Below, piece after piece: positions 48,579 through 57,522 of a stretch of DNA of 64,000 nt. Each line of letters opens with the position of its first letter. Within the stretch, counting starts at the first letter, position 1. The translations under genes and the position numbers were made by a program. The DNA is from [Clostridium] colinum (lineage in GTDB: Bacteria > Bacillota > Clostridia > Lachnospirales > CAG-274): NCBI RefSeq assembly GCF_940677205.1, contig NZ_OW712331.1:1116001-1180000 (forward strand), in the 5' to 3' direction. The notes beneath the pieces are model-generated. The model was not told the origin of the DNA. It saw nothing but the letters and a program-made list of their open reading frames with translations, and searched no databases.

Positions 48579-50114
48579 TTAATTAAGTCTTATTATTACA
48601 GCATAATATCCTAAAAAATTTGAAGTTGTAGTTATATTTTCACTAGGTGCTACTAAATCTGGCTTTATTCTATTATCTCTAGTAAATCCCCTACCTGAAA
48701 ATTCTGAAATAGAATTTAATAAATCATTATATCCTCCAACAGTTATAACATTATTAGCCGTAGAAGGTATTGTTAACGTGGTATTTATATTAGGTTTTAA
48801 AAATTTTGTGTTTTTGGAAGAAACTTCTGTAACTGGCAACCAAATATTAAACAAACCTTCAACAATATTTATGCCTTTTATAATTATTTTCCATATTCCA
48901 CTTGCCAAAGTTCCCCTTGTAGATATAATTTCAAAAAATACACCTTGTTCCAAGCTATATGGTGTTGGTTCTCCTAAATTAAAGTATAAATTTGCATTAC
49001 CAAAATTAAATACATTACTTTTTGTTGTATTATTTATAAACCCTGTTTCCACCCCATTAGGTGATATAATATTTATATTAAATATATCAACAAAATTTTT
49101 AAATAAAACAATATATAATGATGACAAATTACTATCTAAGGATATTTCTATTTCAATAGTTTCTCCTGTTTTTATAGTGTTTTGATAATGATGGGAAGTT
49201 GAACCTTCGTTACCAGTTGGAACAACAATAGAAGTTTTCCATATATTAGACATATCATTTATATATGTTTCAAACAATGAACTTCCTGTATGAGAACCAT
49301 CATTAGTTCCAAAAGATATATTTATAGCTATTGGTTTATTAAGCTCTATAGCTTTGTCCAAAACAAATTTTATAGCTCTCATTATTTCTGTATTTCTTGC
49401 AAAAGATTCTCTTCCTTTTTCTCCTAGTTTTACAACAATAATATCACTATTATTTGCAACCCCTAAATATTTTTTTTTAGAAGATGCTCCATTTCCACAA
49501 GCTATACCAGCAACAGCTGTTCCGTGGCCTATTGTATCATTTGTTTTAACTATGTTAAAAGGATTTTCACTTAATAAAGCATTGTTTATTTCTTCTCTAG
49601 TATATACAACACCAGCTGAAAAACCTTCTGGAGGATTACCTTCTAATGTTTGATCCCATATATATTCTATTCTAGTTGTACCATCTTCATTTCTAAAATC
49701 TTTATGAAGATAATTTATACCAGAATCTATAATTCCAATTAATGTACCTTTACCAGATAGATTGTATGGCATTTCTCTTACTTGTTCAATACAAATACTA
49801 TTAATAGCAGTGTCTAATTCAATAGATAAATTTCTTGGCTGTTCAATATATTCTATTTCTCTATATAAAGTTAAAATAAATATTTCCTCTTTTTTTAGTG
49901 TAAATATTGCATAATTAGATGATAATATCTCTATTTCTATGTTCATATCTTGTTTAATTTTTTGTAAATCACCATTATATTTAACAATAACTTCCCATAA
50001 ATTATTATTTTTATTATATCCAGCTTTTATATTACTTCTTTCAATCATATCTTCAGGTATACTAAGTGAGGTTTTTAATTGACTATCTAATTTTAAATCA
50101 TTAAATTGAGACAT
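48579..50114 (-). pseudogene. 5' half of a cspBA-type germination protease gene: CspB prodomain and most of the catalytic domain
   Basis: 511 codons from ATG 50114. A prodomain of about 100 residues is followed by a subtilase with Asp (LIGIIDSGINYLHKDF), His (IGHGTAVAGIACG) and the oxyanion Asn region (PTGNEGSTSHHY). It ends APSENITTTSNFLGY plus seven unrelated residues, exactly where the Ser motif GYDSFTGTSMSAP should begin. That motif is at 41568 on the same strand. An intact gene would code for roughly 1155 residues, close to C. difficile CspBA (which processes the cortex hydrolase SleC). As it stands it lacks the nucleophile and cannot be an active protease. Confidence 0.88.
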
Positions 50115-50237
50115 ACTTAACCACCTTATAAAATATATTTAAATATATGATTAAAGTAACTTTTTATACCTAAACAATTGTATTTTTATTAAAATTAAAT
50201 TATACTGTATATAAACTGTTTAAATTTAGAGGTGCCT

Positions 50238-50933
50238 ATGACAAATTATTCTATAAAAATAATAGCTTTAATAACAATGATTATAGATCATATAGGAGGT
50301 GTTATCTTTAAAAATCATTTGTTATTCAGATATATTGGTCGTTTATCTTTTCCTCTATATTCATTTTTAATAACTGAAGGTTTGAAAAAAACTTCTAACA
50401 TAAAAAATTATTTAAAAACTCTTTTTATTTTATCAATAATATCTGAAATATTTTATGATTTATGCTTTAATAGTGAAATAAATTTTATTAATCAAACAAA
50501 TACAGTGTATACACTATTTATTGCTAGTATTTCTTTATTTTTCTACAATAAAAATACAAACTATTTGATAAAATATTTTTTCCTATTTTTAGGTATTTTA
50601 TTAGCTTACATTTTAAAAACTGATTATGGAACTTGGGGTATTGTATTAATTTATATTTTCTACTTTGTAGAGGATAAAAAATATATTTTATTTTATAGTA
50701 TATTTTGGGTTACTATAAAAAATATTGACTTTATATTAAACATACTATACTATAAAATTAATGATAAAAACTATATTTATCAATCTTTTAATTTATATAT
50801 TTTTACAATTATACCCTTATTTATAATTTTATTTTATAATGGAAAAAAAGGTAAAAATATAAAATATATATTTTACATTTTGTATCCTTTTCATCTTTTT
50901 CTACTTTATTTAATAAAGATATTTTTATTATAA
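50238..50933 (+). CDS. TraX-family membrane protein
   Basis: 231 residues from ATG 50238 (GAGG 5 nt upstream; a GTG two codons earlier lies inside the ribosome binding site). Multi-pass membrane protein with the TraX signature IKIIALITMIIDHIGGVIF and YIGRLSFPLYSFLITEGLKKT. TraX was named for F-pilin N-acetylation; chromosomal relatives in Firmicutes are putative acyltransferases without known substrate. Precedes the YaiI-like gene by 10 bp. Confidence 0.88.
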   Translation: MTNYSIKIIALITMIIDHIGGVIFKNHLLFRYIGRLSFPLYSFLITEGLKKTSNIKNYLKTLFILSIISEIFYDLCFNSEINFINQTNTVYTLFIASISLFFYNKNTNYLIKYFFLFLGILLAYILKTDYGTWGIVLIYIFYFVEDKKYILFYSIFWVTIKNIDFILNILYYKINDKNYIYQSFNLYIFTIIPLFIILFYNGKKGKNIKYIFYILYPFHLFLLYLIKIFLL

Positions 50934-50943
50934 TGGAGGTTTT

Positions 50944-51387
50944 ATGAAAATATTAATAGATGCTGATGGTTGCCCCGTAATAAATATATGTATAGATATA
51001 GCATTAAAAAATAATATAGAAGTTTTAATTGTTTATGACACTTCTCATATTTTTAATTTTGAAAATGAAAAAATAACTTGTATAATTGCAGATAAAGGAA
51101 AAGATAGCTCCGATTTTATATTATTAAATAAATGTGAAAAAAACGATATTGTTGTAACACAAGATTATTCTCTTGCTGCTATGTGCTTAACTAAAAATTG
51201 TTTTGTCATTAATCAAAATGGTTATATTTTTACAAATAATAATATAAATGAACTTTTACTAAGAAAACATATTGGTAAAAAGCTAAGAAAATCTGGTAAA
51301 AAAGATTTTAAAATAAAAAAACGAACCAAAGAATGTGATTATAAATTTATAGAAAATTTTACAAAACTTATAAATAATCAATGTTAA
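50944..51387 (+). CDS. UPF0178 / YaiI-YqxD family protein
   Basis: 147 residues behind GGAGG. DUF188 family: KILIDADGCPVI at the start, IIADKGKDSSDFILLNKCEKNDIVVTQDYSLAA-type text (DIVVTQDYSLAAMCL), HIGKKLRKSGKKDFK near the end. A PIN-like nuclease fold has been proposed for the family, with clustered Asp residues visible here; function unknown. Confidence 0.93.
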   Translation: MKILIDADGCPVINICIDIALKNNIEVLIVYDTSHIFNFENEKITCIIADKGKDSSDFILLNKCEKNDIVVTQDYSLAAMCLTKNCFVINQNGYIFTNNNINELLLRKHIGKKLRKSGKKDFKIKKRTKECDYKFIENFTKLINNQC

Positions 51388-51418
51388 TACTTTATTTTAA
51401 AATTTTTTTAAAAAACTG

Positions 51419-51447
51419 TTGACAATATTAGGATTATAGATTATAAT
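51419..51447 (+). promoter_or_regulatory. Promoter of the tRNA operon
   Basis: TTGACA (51419-51424), 17-nt spacer, TATAAT (51442-51447), about 20 bp before the first tRNA. Confidence 0.88.
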
Positions 51448-51474
51448 AATTATTGTCTTAAGGGAAAAGCTTAA

Positions 51475-51547
<73 letters not shown>

Positions 51548-51550
51548 TAT

Positions 51551-51621
51551 GCGGGTGTGGTTCAATGGTAGAACATCAGCCTTCCAAGCTGAGGACGTGG
51601 GTTCGATTCCCATCACCCGCT
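51551..51621 (+). tRNA. tRNA-Gly (TCC), copy 1
   Basis: 71 nt; acceptor GCGGGTG/CACCCGC, anticodon TCC within CTTCCAA, TpsiC GGTTCGATTCC. Identical to the copy at 51710-51780. Confidence 0.97.
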
Positions 51622-51634
51622 TTTACCTTAATAC

Positions 51635-51706
51635 GCGCGAGTGGCTCAGTGGTAGAGCATCGCCTTGCCAAGGCGAGGGTCGCGGGTTCGAATCCCGTCT
51701 CGCGCT
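51635..51706 (+). tRNA. tRNA-Gly (GCC)
   Basis: 72 nt; acceptor GCGCGAG/CTCGCGC, anticodon GCC within TTGCCAA, TpsiC GGTTCGAATCC. Confidence 0.97.
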
Positions 51707-51709
51707 TAT

Positions 51710-51780
51710 GCGGGTGTGGTTCAATGGTAGAACATCAGCCTTCCAAGCTGAGGACGTGGGTTCGATTCCCATCACCCGCT
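51710..51780 (+). tRNA. tRNA-Gly (TCC), copy 2
   Basis: 71 nt, identical to 51551-51621. The tandem duplication raises dosage of the glycine TCC tRNA. Confidence 0.97.
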
Positions 51781-51796
51781 TTTATTCTAAGGTTTT

Positions 51797-51828
51797 AAAA
51801 GACAGAGTTATTAATAAATCTGTCTTTT
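51797..51828 (+). terminator. Terminator of the tRNA operon
   Basis: 10-bp perfect stem (AAAAGACAGA with TCTGTCTTTT) followed by a T run, 16 bp after the last tRNA. Confidence 0.8.
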
Positions 51829-51956
51829 TTGTATTTAACTAACTTTTATTTTAAATCTAACTTAAATCATATTCTATTCATACTACTTTTATTATTTTTC
51901 CCTATTTTATTTGATTAAAATATAATTTCTGTTAAGATACATTTTATCTTTAAAAT

Positions 51957-52000
51957 AAAAAACTTATTAAATCAAATATTATTAATTTAATAAGTTTTTT
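51957..52000 (-). terminator. Terminator of the 249-residue protein gene
   Basis: 16-bp perfect stem (51957-51972 with 51985-52000, AAAAAACTTATTAAAT) with A and T runs; lies 12 bp after the stop of the minus-strand gene at 52013. Confidence 0.8.
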
Positions 52001-52012
52001 ATTATTTTTATA

Positions 52013-52762
52013 TTAGTCTTTAAATACTTTATTAAATTCAGCAAAAGATTTTTTTAATTCCGAATCATCTGGCATTTTATCTATATCATCTAAAAATTTA
52101 TCCCAATAATCAAATGTAAGATTTTTTACATAATTTTCATTAATATATTTTGCTATATTTGTTAATATATCTTGAAGATTTGGTGCTACATCAGATATAT
52201 GAAATACTACTCTATCACCTTCACAATATTCCCAACCATGTTCTTCATCATATAAAAAAGCTCCTTTGTCAGTACGAAAAGCCTTTCCGCTAATTTCTGC
52301 TAATGCATAATGCTCAGACATACTCACTATAAATTCATTAGTATAACTTCCTTTAAACCAATCCTCTTGATTAAAAATATTTATATACTCTGTTACAAGC
52401 TTTTCAAACTCTCCTAAAGGCATTATTTTTTCTACTTCTTTTATATCTAAAAATTCTCCAAATCCATAATGTGCTCCTAAAATAATATCTTTACTAGCAT
52501 ATATGCTATATTTATAATCTTTATTATCTATATCATAATTATTATGATTTTCATTATAATACGTTTTTATATTATTCATTCTTCTTTCTTTTGCTTTTTC
52601 CATTTCAAATAACTGCTGTGGTGTAAAATATCCTTTATTTTCTTCTATTTTATTATTTTCCTTATTTTCATTTATATTTTTATCTAATCTAAATTTTTCT
52701 TTTTTAGTTGTGCTATATCCTAAACAATTAATATTATTACTTATATTTATTGTTGAAATCAT
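52013..52762 (-). CDS. Uncharacterised protein, 249 residues
   Basis: Starts at ATG 52762 behind AAGGAG. The N-terminal 45 residues are Asn/Glu/Lys-rich and probably disordered (NINENKENNKIEENK). The rest is folded-looking, acidic and aromatic: YSIYASKDIILGAHYGFGEF, IMPLGEFEKLVTEYIN, EHYALAEISGKAFRTDKGAF, and a C-terminal acidic helix (DDSELKKSFAEFNKVFKD). No signal peptide, no membrane segment, no recognised family. It may be a phage- or element-associated protein, but nothing in the surroundings shows it. Confidence 0.72.
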   Translation of the reverse strand: MISTINISNNINCLGYSTTKKEKFRLDKNINENKENNKIEENKGYFTPQQLFEMEKAKERRMNNIKTYYNENHNNYDIDNKDYKYSIYASKDIILGAHYGFGEFLDIKEVEKIMPLGEFEKLVTEYINIFNQEDWFKGSYTNEFIVSMSEHYALAEISGKAFRTDKGAFLYDEEHGWEYCEGDRVVFHISDVAPNLQDILTNIAKYINENYVKNLTFDYWDKFLDDIDKMPDDSELKKSFAEFNKVFKD

Positions 52763-52794
52763 ATTCTGTTTTCTCCTTAATTAATTTTTTTTAC

Positions 52795-52839
52795 ATAAGT
52801 ACAAGATAATAAAATTTAATTTTATTATCTTGTACTTAT
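52795..52839 (-). terminator. Perfect 21-bp hairpin after the Gly/Ser-repeat protein gene
   Basis: Arms 52795-52815 and 52819-52839 are perfectly complementary with loop TTA (left arm ATAAGTACAAGATAATA...). It lies just after the stop of the gene at 52845 and probably terminates it, although no long U run follows; an mRNA-stabilising hairpin is also possible. Confidence 0.65.
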
Positions 52840-52844
52840 AAAAC

Positions 52845-53420
52845 TTAGCTTATTTTATACTCTATAATTCTACTATTTTTACTAGTACCTCTTCCTTCAA
52901 CACGAATACTTACTATACAAGGCTCATTAAAATCAATAATATTTATAGTTTCTTTATTATCTGTATAATTAGCAAAAGTGTATTCTTTCTTTTTCTTCGT
53001 ATTATTTCCTATAATTGTTATTGTACCTTGAACAAGCTTATTTTTATCAAATGGCATAACAATATTTATAGTTGAATTTGGGTTTAAAATTACATTTTTT
53101 GTTTGTATTTCTGTTGAGCGATGTTCAACTGAAATACTATCTGAAACATAATTAGGTATTCTTGTTGTACTTCCACTACTAACGCTACCAATACCGCCAG
53201 TTACTGGACGACGGCTTCCACCACCCATAATTGAACTACTAACACTACCAATACCTCCGGTTACTGGGCGACGGCTTCCACTACCCATAATTGAACTACT
53301 CCCAAAACTCCCAATACCACCAAGTCCTCTTAAATGATAGTTACTTCCTGCAAAAGTTAGTGTAGAAGATGTTGTCAAAATTAATGTCGTTAAAAAAATT
53401 GCTTTTAATGACTTTTTCAT
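52845..53420 (-). CDS. Secreted protein with Gly/Ser/Arg repeats
   Basis: 191 residues from ATG 53420 (GGAGG upstream). Signal peptide (MKKSLKAIFLTTLILTTSS then TLTFAG). Residues about 28-85 are a low-complexity region with a 20-residue repeat (SIMGGGSRRPVTGGIGSVS) present about two and a half times. The C-terminal 100 residues look like a beta sandwich (NSTINIVMPFDKNKLVQGTI, CIVSIRVEGRG). No family recognised. An exported wall- or spore-surface protein is plausible from the signal and the neighbouring DUF3794-LysM gene. Confidence 0.75.
   Translation of the reverse strand: MKKSLKAIFLTTLILTTSSTLTFAGSNYHLRGLGGIGSFGSSSIMGSGSRRPVTGGIGSVSSSIMGGGSRRPVTGGIGSVSSGSTTRIPNYVSDSISVEHRSTEIQTKNVILNPNSTINIVMPFDKNKLVQGTITIIGNNTKKKKEYTFANYTDNKETINIIDFNEPCIVSIRVEGRGTSKNSRIIEYKIS
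53178..53313 (-). repeat. Tandem 60-bp coding repeat
   Basis: Two nearly identical 60-bp units plus a partial one encode IGSVSSSIMGGGSRRPVTGG. The copies differ at a few third positions and by an extra Phe/Gly in the first unit. Such repeats can change number by slippage. Confidence 0.75.
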
Positions 53421-53608
53421 AACTAAATTCCTCCATTTATACAAAACTTTATACCGGATGCTAATAACTAGATGATATCTTTATATTAATATATATTTAT
53501 ATCAATTTCAATAATAAATATATATAAAAATATATTAATTTTTTACCATATTTTTATAACTATTGTTTTATCGTAAAATATAAACCTTTTAGGTTAAATT
53601 TTAAAAAT

Positions 53609-53661
53609 AAAAATAAGACATACTCAAGTGTATTAATAATTTTTGATTATGCCTTATTTTT
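53609..53661 (-). terminator. Terminator of the DUF3794-LysM gene
   Basis: Interrupted stem (AAAAATAAG-CATA with TATG-CTTATTTTT, one mismatch) between 53609 and 53661 with T runs; just after the stop at 53679. Confidence 0.6.
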
Positions 53662-53678
53662 ACAATTTATATATTATA

Positions 53679-55244
53679 TTAACAAATTTTTTTAAGTATT
53701 AATAATTTTTGCCCTGGATATATTAAATCTGGGTTTTCTATATCATTAAGACTAACGATATCATCTACTGTTGTATTAAACTTTTTAGCTAAACACCAAA
53801 GGGTATCACCAGGTTGCACTACATAAATAATCATACTAGCAATACTATCTAAAAATTGTTCATCTACTTCATCAAATACAACATCTGTAATAAAAGAAAT
53901 TTCTTTTTCCTTAGTAACACAAGTATCAAAATTAATAGCACATCTAACTTCTACATCTTTATCAGACATCATATTAATGCCTATATGCTCAAGGCTAGAA
54001 TTAATATCAACTTTAACCATATCTGGTTTAGTTCCTTTAGTATCTATAGCTTGACTATAAGGTATAATAGTGTTAAAGCAATACATTGGATATTCATCAT
54101 TATTAGTAATATATAATATTTTGCATTCTACAATACCTTCTGCTACAACTTTATTTTCTAAAATTTCAATATTATCCAATATAGGCTTACCAGAAACTTT
54201 TAAAACTTGCAAAATAGGTGGACATTCTTCATCTAATTTTATAATCTCTTTAATAGATGCTTGATTTTTATTTTTACAAATAAGCATAGGATAACTTTGC
54301 ATATTTTTTTCAATATTAATTTGTTTATCTAGTGCATAAGCATCTTCTAATATATTCATTTTATCTTCATAGCTAACTTTAATGTTACACCCTACATAAA
54401 TATCTATACCAATAACTCTTGGGTTTCCTTCAACATCTTCTAATATTTGTACGTTTTTTTCTTGTATATCTAAATATACATCTCCTATCATATCATCTGT
54501 AGCACCCTCTACCTCTATTGCTCCATTAAAAGGTATATCTTGTTCAAAATATGTAATCATGCTGTCTTCTTCATCACTTTTATATAATATACAAGCTCTA
54601 ACATCACCAGATATGTTTATTTTCTCTAATTGAGTTTTTATATCTTTATTAGCAATATTAAAGCTAATGTCTAAAATTTCTTTAATATTAGGTCTACCAC
54701 TAGATATTTCTATATCATCTTTTATATTAAAACGGTCAAACTTAGTGCAAGCAACTTTATTTATATTTATATTAGTCACTTTCATTTGTTTTTCATCAAG
54801 TCCATCTATACTAGATACAATTTCAATATTTTCTTTAGATAATACTTCAGAAGTAACGTCTAAAATAGCTCTAAAGCTTACTTTCCTATCGTTTATAAGC
54901 TTATAATCTAAATTAGTAATATTACAAGTAGTAAATACTGTCATACTTTTATCTATTCCGTCCATATTTATAAAGTCGTTTATAGGATATGTATATTGCA
55001 TATTATATATAGGTTTATTTTCTGCTTTTGCAACAAATAAAACATTTATATCCAAATTTCCTTTAAATGTTATTCTATCATTAACTATATCTTTACTATC
55101 TATGTACGCAACTGCATTAGCTTCTAATACCATATCTATATCTGGTTTAGTATCTGGTACAATAATATCACCTTCTACCAAAACTTGGCTGGTTTCTTTT
55201 CCTATTTTTTTATCTATTGTTATATCTTTCTTTAAAATGTCCAT
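53679..55244 (-). CDS. DUF3794 and LysM domain protein, SpoVID-like spore envelope protein
   Basis: 521 residues behind AGGAGG. Several DUF3794 (SipL/SpoVID-type) beta modules: SQVLVEGDIIVPDTKPDIDM near the start, further repeats (IKEILDISFNI, VEGATDDMIGDV, LQVLKVSGKPIL) and a C-terminal LysM (VVQPGDTLWCLAKKFNTTVD, NPDLIYPGQKLLIL). This is the architecture of C. difficile SipL, which joins SpoIVA to the spore coat. It should act on the mother-cell side of the forespore. It is preceded by the topoisomerase pair but separated from it, likely with its own promoter. Confidence 0.9.
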   Translation of the reverse strand: MDILKKDITIDKKIGKETSQVLVEGDIIVPDTKPDIDMVLEANAVAYIDSKDIVNDRITFKGNLDINVLFVAKAENKPIYNMQYTYPINDFINMDGIDKSMTVFTTCNITNLDYKLINDRKVSFRAILDVTSEVLSKENIEIVSSIDGLDEKQMKVTNININKVACTKFDRFNIKDDIEISSGRPNIKEILDISFNIANKDIKTQLEKINISGDVRACILYKSDEEDSMITYFEQDIPFNGAIEVEGATDDMIGDVYLDIQEKNVQILEDVEGNPRVIGIDIYVGCNIKVSYEDKMNILEDAYALDKQINIEKNMQSYPMLICKNKNQASIKEIIKLDEECPPILQVLKVSGKPILDNIEILENKVVAEGIVECKILYITNNDEYPMYCFNTIIPYSQAIDTKGTKPDMVKVDINSSLEHIGINMMSDKDVEVRCAINFDTCVTKEKEISFITDVVFDEVDEQFLDSIASMIIYVVQPGDTLWCLAKKFNTTVDDIVSLNDIENPDLIYPGQKLLILKKIC

Positions 55245-55309
55245 AAAAAAAGACCTCCTACATATTTTATTTTATAAAAATATATGTAAACAGGTTTTTT
55301 TTTATAACT

Positions 55310-57481
55310 TTATTTTAAAAACTTATTTTTATTTTTATCTTTATCTGATATAAAATGCCCTGTTGAAGGTATATCTTTTACACGATAATACTCTATATCA
55401 TTTGATAAAAACTCATCTTTTTCTAAACAAAATGTAACTTTATTATCTTTTTTAGTAGTTAAAACATTAACACCAATAGATGACTTTGTAGTCTTTTCTT
55501 CTATTTTATTAGTATTTATAAGAAGTGCCTTATCATTATCTCTTATTAAAATTATATCTAAATCTTCTAAAATATATCTTATATTTAATAGTTTACATTT
55601 ATCACTATATGCGTTTATAAGTTTTTTTCTATTAACTTTTGTCTTATAAGCCTCTAAAGGTACTTTAGCTATTTTACCATTTTCAAATGTAAATAACATA
55701 TGTCCTTGATAATCACTTGTTATTACAAAATATAATATGTTTTCATTTTCTTCCATACCTAATATATTTGGTAAATAATGTCCTATATTACTAACTTTTA
55801 CTTCTGGTATGTCATATGCTTTTATTTTATAAACATTATATTTATCTGAAAAAAATATTATTTCTGACTTGTTATTAGCCTCTATTTCTTGTATAATAAA
55901 ATCTTCTTCTTTTAGCTTATGTTCACCAGAAGAACGTAAGGATACTAATGTTACCTTTTTAAAGTAATTTTCTTTTGTTAAGAAAAATTTAGCAGTATAG
56001 TCTTCTATAAGCTCGTGTTGTTCTATTTCTTTTACTTCTTCGTGATATATTATGTCTGTTTTTCTAGGCTTACCATATTTTTTAGATATTTCTTTAAGCT
56101 CTGTACATATTATTTCTTTTATAAGCTCTTCGCTTTTGTATATATCTTCTAATTTTTTAATATCTTCTTCTATTTGTTCACGCTCTTTTATACGGTTTAA
56201 AAGATATTCTTTATTAAGATTTCTAAGCCTTATTTCTGCTATATACTCTGCTTGTTCTTCATCTATATTAAATCCTTTTATAAGATTTGGTATAACCATA
56301 TTATCTTCTTCTGTATCTCTAATAATACTAATGGCTTTGTCTATATCTAATAAAATTTTAGCAAGACCTGATAACAAATGATGCTTGCTTTTTTTCTTTT
56401 CTAAATCATATGCTGTTTGCCTTTTTATGCATTCTATTCTAAATTTAAGCCATTCTTTAAGTATTTCTTTTACTCCCAAAGTTTTAGGAACACCATTAAT
56501 AAGTACATTAAAATTACAACTAAAACTATCACTTAAGCTAGTCATAGAATATAGCTTATGCATAAGTAGCTCTGGGTTGGCACTTTTTTTAATATCTATA
56601 GCTATTTTTAACCCATTCTTATCTGTTTCGTTCCTAACATCATTTATTTCTTTAATCTTATTAGTTTTAACAAGAGTAATGATTTTATCAATAATAGCTT
56701 CTACTGTTGTTGTATATGGTATTTCATAAATTTCTATAAGGCTATTTTTTTTATCAAATCTATATTTACCTCTAAGCTTAAAGCTACCACGGCCTGTCTC
56801 GTATATAGTATTTATCTCTTTTTCATTATAAATAAGCTCTCCACCGCTAGAAAAATCTGGTGCTTTAAGATATTTTAATATATTTACTTTCTCATTTTTA
56901 ATAAACTTTATAGTAGTATCACAAACTTCTTTAAAGTTAAAGCTACAAATAGAACTTGCCATACTTACTGCTATACCTTGATTATTAGTAACTAATATAT
57001 TAGGAAAAGTTGTAGGAAAAAGTGTAGGTTCTTTCATAGTTCCATCATAATTATCTATAAAATTTACTGTATCTTTTTCTATATTTTTAAATATTTCTTG
57101 ACATATACTATCTAGCTTAACTTCTGTATATCTAGATGCTGCAAAAGCCATATCTCTAGAAAATTGTTTACCAAAATTTCCTTTAGAATCTATAAAAGGT
57201 GTAAGTAAAGCATCATTACCTCTTGTTAATCTAACAAGTGTTTCATATATAGCCATATCTCCGTGTGGGTTAAGCTTCATAGTTTGCCCAACAACATTTG
57301 TAGATTTTGTTCTATTTCCGTTTAAAAGCCCCATTTTATACATAGTGTATAATAATTTTCTATGAGAAGGTTTAAATCCATCTATCTCTGGTATAGCTCT
57401 AGATATAATAACACTCATAGCATAAGGCATATAATTTATTTCTAATGTTTTTGTTATTGGTTGTTCTATATAATTATTCAT
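55310..57481 (-). CDS. parC: DNA topoisomerase IV subunit A-like protein
   Basis: 723 residues. GyrA/ParC N-terminal winged-helix region with the catalytic Tyr in AFAASRYTEVKLD, the breakage-reunion core and a C-terminal beta-pinwheel that lacks a recognisable GyrA box (QRRGGKG). It is shorter than GyrA, so a topoisomerase IV-type decatenase is the better call. Encoded 41 bp downstream of its partner ParE. Clostridia usually carry a separate gyrBA elsewhere. Confidence 0.88.
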   Translation of the reverse strand: MNNYIEQPITKTLEINYMPYAMSVIISRAIPEIDGFKPSHRKLLYTMYKMGLLNGNRTKSTNVVGQTMKLNPHGDMAIYETLVRLTRGNDALLTPFIDSKGNFGKQFSRDMAFAASRYTEVKLDSICQEIFKNIEKDTVNFIDNYDGTMKEPTLFPTTFPNILVTNNQGIAVSMASSICSFNFKEVCDTTIKFIKNEKVNILKYLKAPDFSSGGELIYNEKEINTIYETGRGSFKLRGKYRFDKKNSLIEIYEIPYTTTVEAIIDKIITLVKTNKIKEINDVRNETDKNGLKIAIDIKKSANPELLMHKLYSMTSLSDSFSCNFNVLINGVPKTLGVKEILKEWLKFRIECIKRQTAYDLEKKKSKHHLLSGLAKILLDIDKAISIIRDTEEDNMVIPNLIKGFNIDEEQAEYIAEIRLRNLNKEYLLNRIKEREQIEEDIKKLEDIYKSEELIKEIICTELKEISKKYGKPRKTDIIYHEEVKEIEQHELIEDYTAKFFLTKENYFKKVTLVSLRSSGEHKLKEEDFIIQEIEANNKSEIIFFSDKYNVYKIKAYDIPEVKVSNIGHYLPNILGMEENENILYFVITSDYQGHMLFTFENGKIAKVPLEAYKTKVNRKKLINAYSDKCKLLNIRYILEDLDIILIRDNDKALLINTNKIEEKTTKSSIGVNVLTTKKDNKVTFCLEKDEFLSNDIEYYRVKDIPSTGHFISDKDKNKNKFLK

Positions 57482-57522
57482 ATAATCTCCTTATATTATA
57501 ATTAAAAATTAGATATTATATT

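Larger units (their letters stand above)
41567..48608 (-). mobile_element. 7042-bp segment splitting the cspBA-type gene
   Basis: A 5-bp repeat (GATAT on the minus strand, 41564-41568 and 48606-48610) marks both junctions; joining them gives NFLGYDSFTGTSMSAP in frame. The minus-strand beginning follows TTTAG and has ATAATAAGACTTAA (48583-48596) 14 nt inside; the other end is TTGTCAATAT next to a small AAGT/ACTT hairpin. The 1521-bp deacetylase insert has the same features at the same distances. The segment contains PEBP, HxlR, SpoIID-like, alarmone synthetase and ftsH genes, none of them a recombinase, which is odd for a mobile element. A chromosomal rearrangement that used such ends is an alternative. 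Confidence 0.6.

Noticed and set aside
51549-51842. Open frames across the tRNA cluster
   Set aside because: They are translations of tRNA sequence (repeated VRFPSPAF-type text) and not genes.
53421-53590. Possible riboswitch before the Gly/Ser-repeat protein gene (slightly GC-richer ATCATCTAG...GCATCCGG)
   Set aside because: No match to a known riboswitch core could be made by eye; too short and weakly structured.
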